Source: Lunularia cruciata (lineage: Eukaryota; Streptophyta; Marchantiopsida; Lunulariales; Lunulariaceae). Taken from it: a DNA stretch of 64,000 nt. A program made the position numbers and the translations under genes. The stretch covers positions 68,948,944 through 69,012,943 of the forward strand of contig OX419755.1 of the NCBI GenBank assembly GCA_948567375.1, in the 5' to 3' direction. This document shows positions 58,838-64,000 of this stretch, in pieces (positions within the stretch are counted from its first letter, which is position 1; each line of letters begins with the position of its first letter). Under the pieces are notes generated by a model. The model was given only the letters and a program-made list of their open reading frames with translations. It was not told the DNA's origin and ran no database searches.

Positions 58838-60929
58838 TCCTCATCTAGATCAATCTTCAAACTGGCAAAGAGAAATTAACATTGAAATAAGGCAATAGGA
58901 TCAATGACACTAATATATTTTTATATTAATCTCTTTAATCTATAGATCAGTGTTTTTCTTTTTAATTCTCAAAGTCAATCTACGAAGGAGAACTTTGTGC
59001 ATGTGTCATTAGATGAACCTCATCGTAATATTACATAGTTTTCAAACTTGACTAAACATCTCTAAATAAATAAACATTACCCGTTTTGATAAATTTGCGA
59101 CACTTAACATTTATCTGGTAATTACTTCTAATTGGTTCAAAATAGTTCGTTAATCTCTTGATTGCTTTATTAATAATTAAAATAATTAATCTCCTACCGC
59201 ATGTTATGTTTCTTACTTTCTTACATCTGCTTCCGTATTAGTTAAAAACATAATATATACATCGAGGGACTTTGGGCCAAAGATCGAGAGAGCAGACTAG
59301 GATCAGACTTGTTTGGAATAAAAGGAATCTATTAGAATCAAATCAAGGAAGTCGCTATACTGGGATCAGACCTCCTTGGATTAAGAGAGTTTACTGATAT
59401 GAAATTAAGGAAGTCGATTAAGATCAGCCGCCTCTCACGGGAGTCGAGGTCAATTAAGAATCTTAATCTCGATCTTAATTTAAGATCACTCTTTCAAAGG
59501 AGTCGATTGATTGGGGTGGTTCAGATCAGGAAAGTCGTTTAGAGTGAGAGGTTTCGAATTGGAATTATAGGAGTGGAGTAGAATTGCGGATTTTGGTTTG
59601 GAATGAAAATTGTTGCATCTGTCTGTATACATATGAGACTTGAATGTTAGTATATATTAGGAGTTGTTCTTATATGTTGTATAATTACTTTCTAATATGT
59701 TTTTTGTTATTCTCAATTATTATCATGTAAGCTGAATCATCGCATTTTGAATAGTCAATGGTGCTTAATCAAAATAAAAATATATTTATTGAATCAAAAT
59801 GAGCTATGATTTTTCCTTGAAATATAACTTCACATGTATTTAAAAAGGTGAATTATGATTATTATTCAATGTGCTTAATAAAATCAAATATTTTTCTTCT
59901 TAGACCTTGTTTATCAAATTAACAATAAGCTTATATTTGACTGTAAAAAATATCGAAAGACAAATCTTATGCATTTTCATAACCTATTTTTGTTACCTAT
60001 TTTTTATTACTAAACATAATAGATTTTATTATATTATATTTAATGGTGATACCATGAATTACAGTAAAAATCAAGATTTTCAAGGACTAGCATTCTACAA
60101 CAGAATTAAATGGGGAGAACCTTGAAGATTTTAGAGCTAAATCCACGTAAAGGAAGATAGTTTATGATAAGAATGAAGAATAAATTTTTTTTATAATATA
60201 TGAACATTAAATTTGGTATGAGTATGTTAAATTATAAATTTTTTACATTTATTTATTGGTGTTAAAATTGTCATTTTTATGATTATTTAGAAGATACAAT
60301 AATATGAGTTTTTCTTTAGTAAGAGGGTCAAAATAAGATTTACTCATTTTGAGTCTGATTTATTTTTTCTGTTTCTTTTTTCCTTCTATTTATTAATAAA
60401 ATATTTGGATTTTTTATGTTCAAAGACCTGTATTATTTTTGTAATTATTTTTATCAATAAATATAGAAAAATAGATTATAAAAGTATTGATGTACAATAA
60501 ATATATTAAATATATTACACATATAGTATTATTTCTTTTAAAATAAGCATTAGATTAGATAGATAGATAAAAGGTGTTCACAAAAATCAAATGTGGATAA
60601 TATAAATATCTAGATATCCACAAATATTTTGACTTAACTAAAGATGATAATTTTGTCAAAATTTATCTCATTGAAAAAGGAGAAAAATTATGGTTTAAAA
60701 ATTATAAGCATTGAAATATGTGATGAATAACTAGAATTTTGATTGCTTAATTATGGTCATTTGTGGAAACTACACATTAAAGGATCAAATTTTAATATAT
60801 TATCTGATTCTTATTCAATTGATTAGAATCTTCTTATTTCCAAGATTTTATACTCTATGTGATATAAAATAAAATAAACAATTTTTTTTTAGCTAATCAC
60901 ATAAATCTTGGAATGGCAATCATGTAGGA
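58838..60929. other. AT-rich intergenic stretch with GGAGTCG-type motifs
   Basis: No gene recognised. 59340-59540 contains five spaced copies of GGAAGTCG or GGAGTCGATT amid GATCAG and CTTAATCTCGATCTTAATTT phrases, probably a degenerate local repeat. The rest is very AT-rich. Confidence 0.4.
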
Positions 60930-63695
60930 TAACAAGAAGGATGAGAAGACCACACCAAGCCATTAAGGATAAACTCAAGAGGTAAAATGAGTGCTAAACA
61001 TAATTTTATCGATAAGATAGTATGAGAAATCTAGCCTATTGCACTTAAGATATCTTATGTAAATTTTATGGTCAACATACTATTGGAGTATCCAAAGAAG
61101 CATCCTCTAATGTAATTGCTCTCTTATGGATTACACCAACCAATGCTCTCTCTCTCTCTCTCATAAATGGACACACATTGTCTAAAGTATGCAACAAAGT
61201 AGGACGGTGAGAATAATACCCCTTGATGTCTACTATGATAGGCTCTTGTATACTCTTTTGAAAAATGTGTCAAATGCCATATACATTGCTCCAAATAACT
61301 CCAAAGCTAGAGGAAAAAAGTGAGGTCACATCCCTCTCTCCATATACTTCCAAAGTTAGAGAAACAAGGAGTTAATGTCCCTACATACTTTTATATCACC
61401 CCTCCAAAAAGATAAGTAATGACTCCCTCCAAAACTAAGTTACATGTGGGATCCACAACCACAATATTCATTATTATTACTTGATTATCTTGAACTAAAT
61501 ACAAGTGTACCATAACTTGTTGTCTACAATACATACCAATGCTACCTCCAAGTGAGATATCTACTCTCTTGTGTCATGGAAAATACTATATTCTGATGGG
61601 CACATTATAGGTAGCTACCCTTTGTCCTCCAAATGGATAACAAGTCATATGGATATCTTTTGCATCTATTATAGCACCATACTCATAAGTGAGTAATGAA
61701 GATGGAGATAGTTGAACCAAACCTAAGCAAAACCTTATTATTATAGAGAAAGTAGATGGTGTAAGTCAAAATGTCTTAATACTTGCAAGATCAAGCTAAG
61801 ATCCAATAGCATGCCTCCATGCTAGAGCAAGAGCAAATATATGCTTTAGTAGCACAAGGAATACACATGTTGAATATAATGCCTAATGTAATGTCTATAA
61901 AAGAAGAGTGCAAACCTTTGGTCCAATTACAAGGCAAAGAGGCAAAGGATAGAAGGTCATCTTTTGCTTGTATGTGACTCTTGTCTACCATATAGCACTT
62001 GGGGATAAAAAGATTCCACCTCTACCTTGATTAAAAACATCTCCAAGATTAGCCTATCAATAATCAAAAAATAAGAGAAAAATAAGGTACCAAGATAACT
62101 CAATTACATACTACAAGTGTTATCTTCTCTATCAATAATAGGCTTATCCCTCCATATGATTTTGGTAGAGATGTTTTTTCTATATGCCTAATCCCTTATC
62201 ACACACTCAAAGATCCATTGTCCAATAATATCACCAAAGACTCTTATGATCCTCTTTTCAAAAACCCTCAAACATGATAAAGAGATCTAAGAAGGAGAAA
62301 CTTTGCAAAGTAGGTAAGTTGGTTAACAAGCAATACTAGAAGAAAGTGTACCACCTATCACACATGGACCTCCTAGTAGAGGAGTCGGCCACATAAAAGA
62401 TATCTTCTACCAGGCTAATGTCTAAAAAGCATGTGATAAAATCATTTGATCCTATTGGCACTCCAAAAATACACAAGCTATCTATAGATGTTACACCACT
62501 CCTTTGGAAACTAAAGGTGAGGAAGGATAGCTAAAGAGGACATGTAAGCCGGCATGTCTCTCACTCAAGATGAACCTTTGATGGTTATTAAGGTAGTGCA
62601 CCATGGACTAAGAAGGCAAGGAACCTTAACTCCATCACACACCTCCAAGGCTAGAACTCCAAGGCACCTCCAAGACTCAAGACATTGCTCACTAGAGAAC
62701 TCAATGAAAGAAAGATAGTTGAAAATGAAAGGATGATTAGTACCTCCACCCCTAGCTTATATACTTATGAAAAATTTACAAACCAAAGTTACTAATTAAC
62801 GGAGTAACTCAAGTTACTAGGCTAAAAGTCAAATATAGTCAAAAGGACTAAAGGAATATCCAAGCACATAGGAATAATCCCATGGGTAGATGGTCTTATC
62901 CTCACCTACCACCTAAGTCAATGATTCTTTCACATAGGCTATCCTTGGACTATAAAAAATACGCACCAATGAGGCTTGTATGCCCAAGAGTTCTCAACTC
63001 TTTTCTCAAAGTCAAATAACTAAGAATAATACCAAGTCAATACACTAGAAGATAAAATAGTGATGCTCATTATTTTCACTTCTTTTAGGACAGGGTTATC
63101 TTTAACTTAGCTAAGACTAACTCTAGCTAATCATGACCAATGTAGAAGCTTAGCTAAACTCCATCTAGATGATATATCTCCACTACTTGCAATACCAAAC
63201 TTAATATCCCTATAAAACATACATGCATCAAGGGATGTTACAAACCATGCTCTATTCTTTGATACCTTGACTCTTAAACCTAGATGAAGCTACAAGTTGA
63301 AGCCTGGTAGTCAAGTGATCAAAGGCTTGCCTAGTGTGATCTACAAGGTACACAATGTGTGTTTACTAAAGAGAAAAGACACAACTTGGCATGGCCAAAG
63401 TAGTATATACAAGAGCTCAAAAGTGAGCTATGACAAATAAAGGTCACTCTTGAAGATCTTCCTATTGTATACCAACAATTAATTATAAGACAATGACTCC
63501 TTGTGAGAAAATTTGTTGGTGGTAAAGCAAAGAAGTAGAATTAAAAAAGAAAGGCATGAAAGGTATATCAATTGCCAAGGATCCACAAGCTCCCAGAGCT
63601 CCCTAGAAATAGATTCACATGAGATTCTACTACAAGTATTCTCAACATCCACCTATAGAGCAATCTAATCTAAGTGGATATTTAGGATGTCATGC
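60930..63695 (-). mobile_element. RLE-type LINE copy 3, split by a solo LTR
   Basis: Minus-strand copy aligned by eye to copy 2 from the RT core to the 3' tail. Around 63640 the VDIEN-type block is recognisable. At 63430-63470 the text CTTTATTTGTCATAGCTCAC corresponds to the LFAMAH block. At 63270-63340 it matches DHLTTKL and LRVKGSK. It resumes beyond the LTR at 62542 with the GVPVGS region (62449-62502), then the CCHC and endonuclease region (about 61560-61720) and the degenerate tail at 60938-60965 (CTTGGTGTGGTCTTCTCATC). Stops are frequent. A (CT)n run lies at 61147-61163 inside the 3' region. The upper end is lost to another repeat at 63695. Confidence 0.8.
62543..63242 (-). repeat. Solo LTR, 700 bp, inserted in a LINE
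   Basis: Plus-strand ends TGTAAGCCGG and GGGATGTTACA give TG...CA termini with a TGTAA/TTACA inverted repeat. On the minus strand it begins TGTAACATCCC, frequent in gypsy LTRs, and has a TATATAAG box near 62750. The LINE sequence is continuous across it. Copy 2 has GCATGGTCCCTTTTAGG where this copy has GCATGGTT, then the LTR, then TGTCCTCTTTAG, so a degraded five-base TGGTC target duplication is visible. No internal region remains, so this is a recombinational solo LTR. Confidence 0.75.
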
Positions 63696-64000
63696 AAATA
63701 TACATTGCTACACAACATACATTCTTGTCAACATTATACACTATAGAAACACACTTATATAAGAAGTCACACAAACTCTAAAGTGCCACAATAATCAGAT
63801 GATCAAATGATTAGAACTCAATACTCAATACTCTCTACCAATAATCATTGATTACACCATCAAGCCACACCTACTATAGCTCAAAGAATCCAAGTTGCAC
63901 TTGCAGTCCTTTGTCCACCAGAGCTAGGAGCTCAAAGGCTCAATATAGAACAAGTGAGCTCTTTGGAAGTACAATTTGAACTCTCCTTGGGAAGCCAAGA
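63695..64000. repeat. Dispersed repeat, third copy of the 40.7-kb family
   Basis: Starts GCAAATATACATTGCTACAC and parallels 40722-41035 for the rest of the window, including ACTCTAAAGTGCC.CAAT and TTTGTCCACCAGAGCTAGGA. It interrupts LINE copy 3 and continues past the right edge. Confidence 0.7.

Noticed and set aside
59340-59540. Spaced GGAGTCG motifs as a CRISPR-like or regulatory array
   Set aside because: Motifs are short, irregularly spaced and imperfect in a plant nuclear context; more likely a degenerate local repeat.

Overview
The window is nuclear DNA of a land plant. Intron-containing plant-type genes sit in AT-rich intergenic DNA full of nested transposable elements. A GT92 glycosyltransferase and a plant-type UFD1-like zinc-finger protein are clearly embryophyte genes. 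LINEs with a restriction-like endonuclease, with no poly(A) tail, lean towards a non-seed or non-flowering plant (moss, lycophyte, fern or similar), but the species cannot be fixed from sequence alone. No rRNA, convincing tRNA, CRISPR array or operon was seen.

Layout. 1-1805 is the 5' part of a Ty3/gypsy-type element (minus strand: LTR, primer site, gag) that has cut a decayed Ty1/copia element (1806-4480). 5519-5915 is a retrocopy fragment of an RBP45/47-type RNA-binding protein gene. 6638-6876 is another LTR, 8026-9499 a non-autonomous TIR element and 9861-10019 a MITE. 11.8-12.7 kb and 15.9-19.2 kb hold two copies of an RLE-type LINE. 21127-23325 is the GT92 gene (three exons). 27.4-31.3 kb holds a decayed LINE copy, several tandem repeats and a LINE tail. 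31.4-39.6 kb is mostly featureless. 39.6-40.7 kb is an old plus-strand LTR plus gag remnant. 41738-47377 is a nearly complete, degenerate Ty3/gypsy chromovirus on the minus strand. 47.4-48.0 kb is a two-orientation minisatellite and 48.5-49.1 kb a PIF/Harbinger transposase relic. 50818-52870 is an unrecognised two-exon gene, convergent with the four-exon UFD1-like gene at 53486-57128. 58.2-58.6 kb and 60.9-63.7 kb hold LINE copies on the minus strand; the second is split by a solo LTR and bounded by another dispersed repeat.

The host genes are unrelated in function: cell-wall or glycan synthesis in the Golgi, ubiquitin-linked protein handling, and one unknown. The most interesting content is the mobile fraction. 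One LINE family combines an N-terminal C2H2 finger, reverse transcriptase, a CCHC motif, a PD-(D/E)XK-like endonuclease and a repeated 3' stem-loop instead of poly(A). The chromovirus has LTRs carrying a dense run of heat-shock-element-like GAA/TTC blocks just upstream of a TATA box. Nesting order can be read directly in several places.
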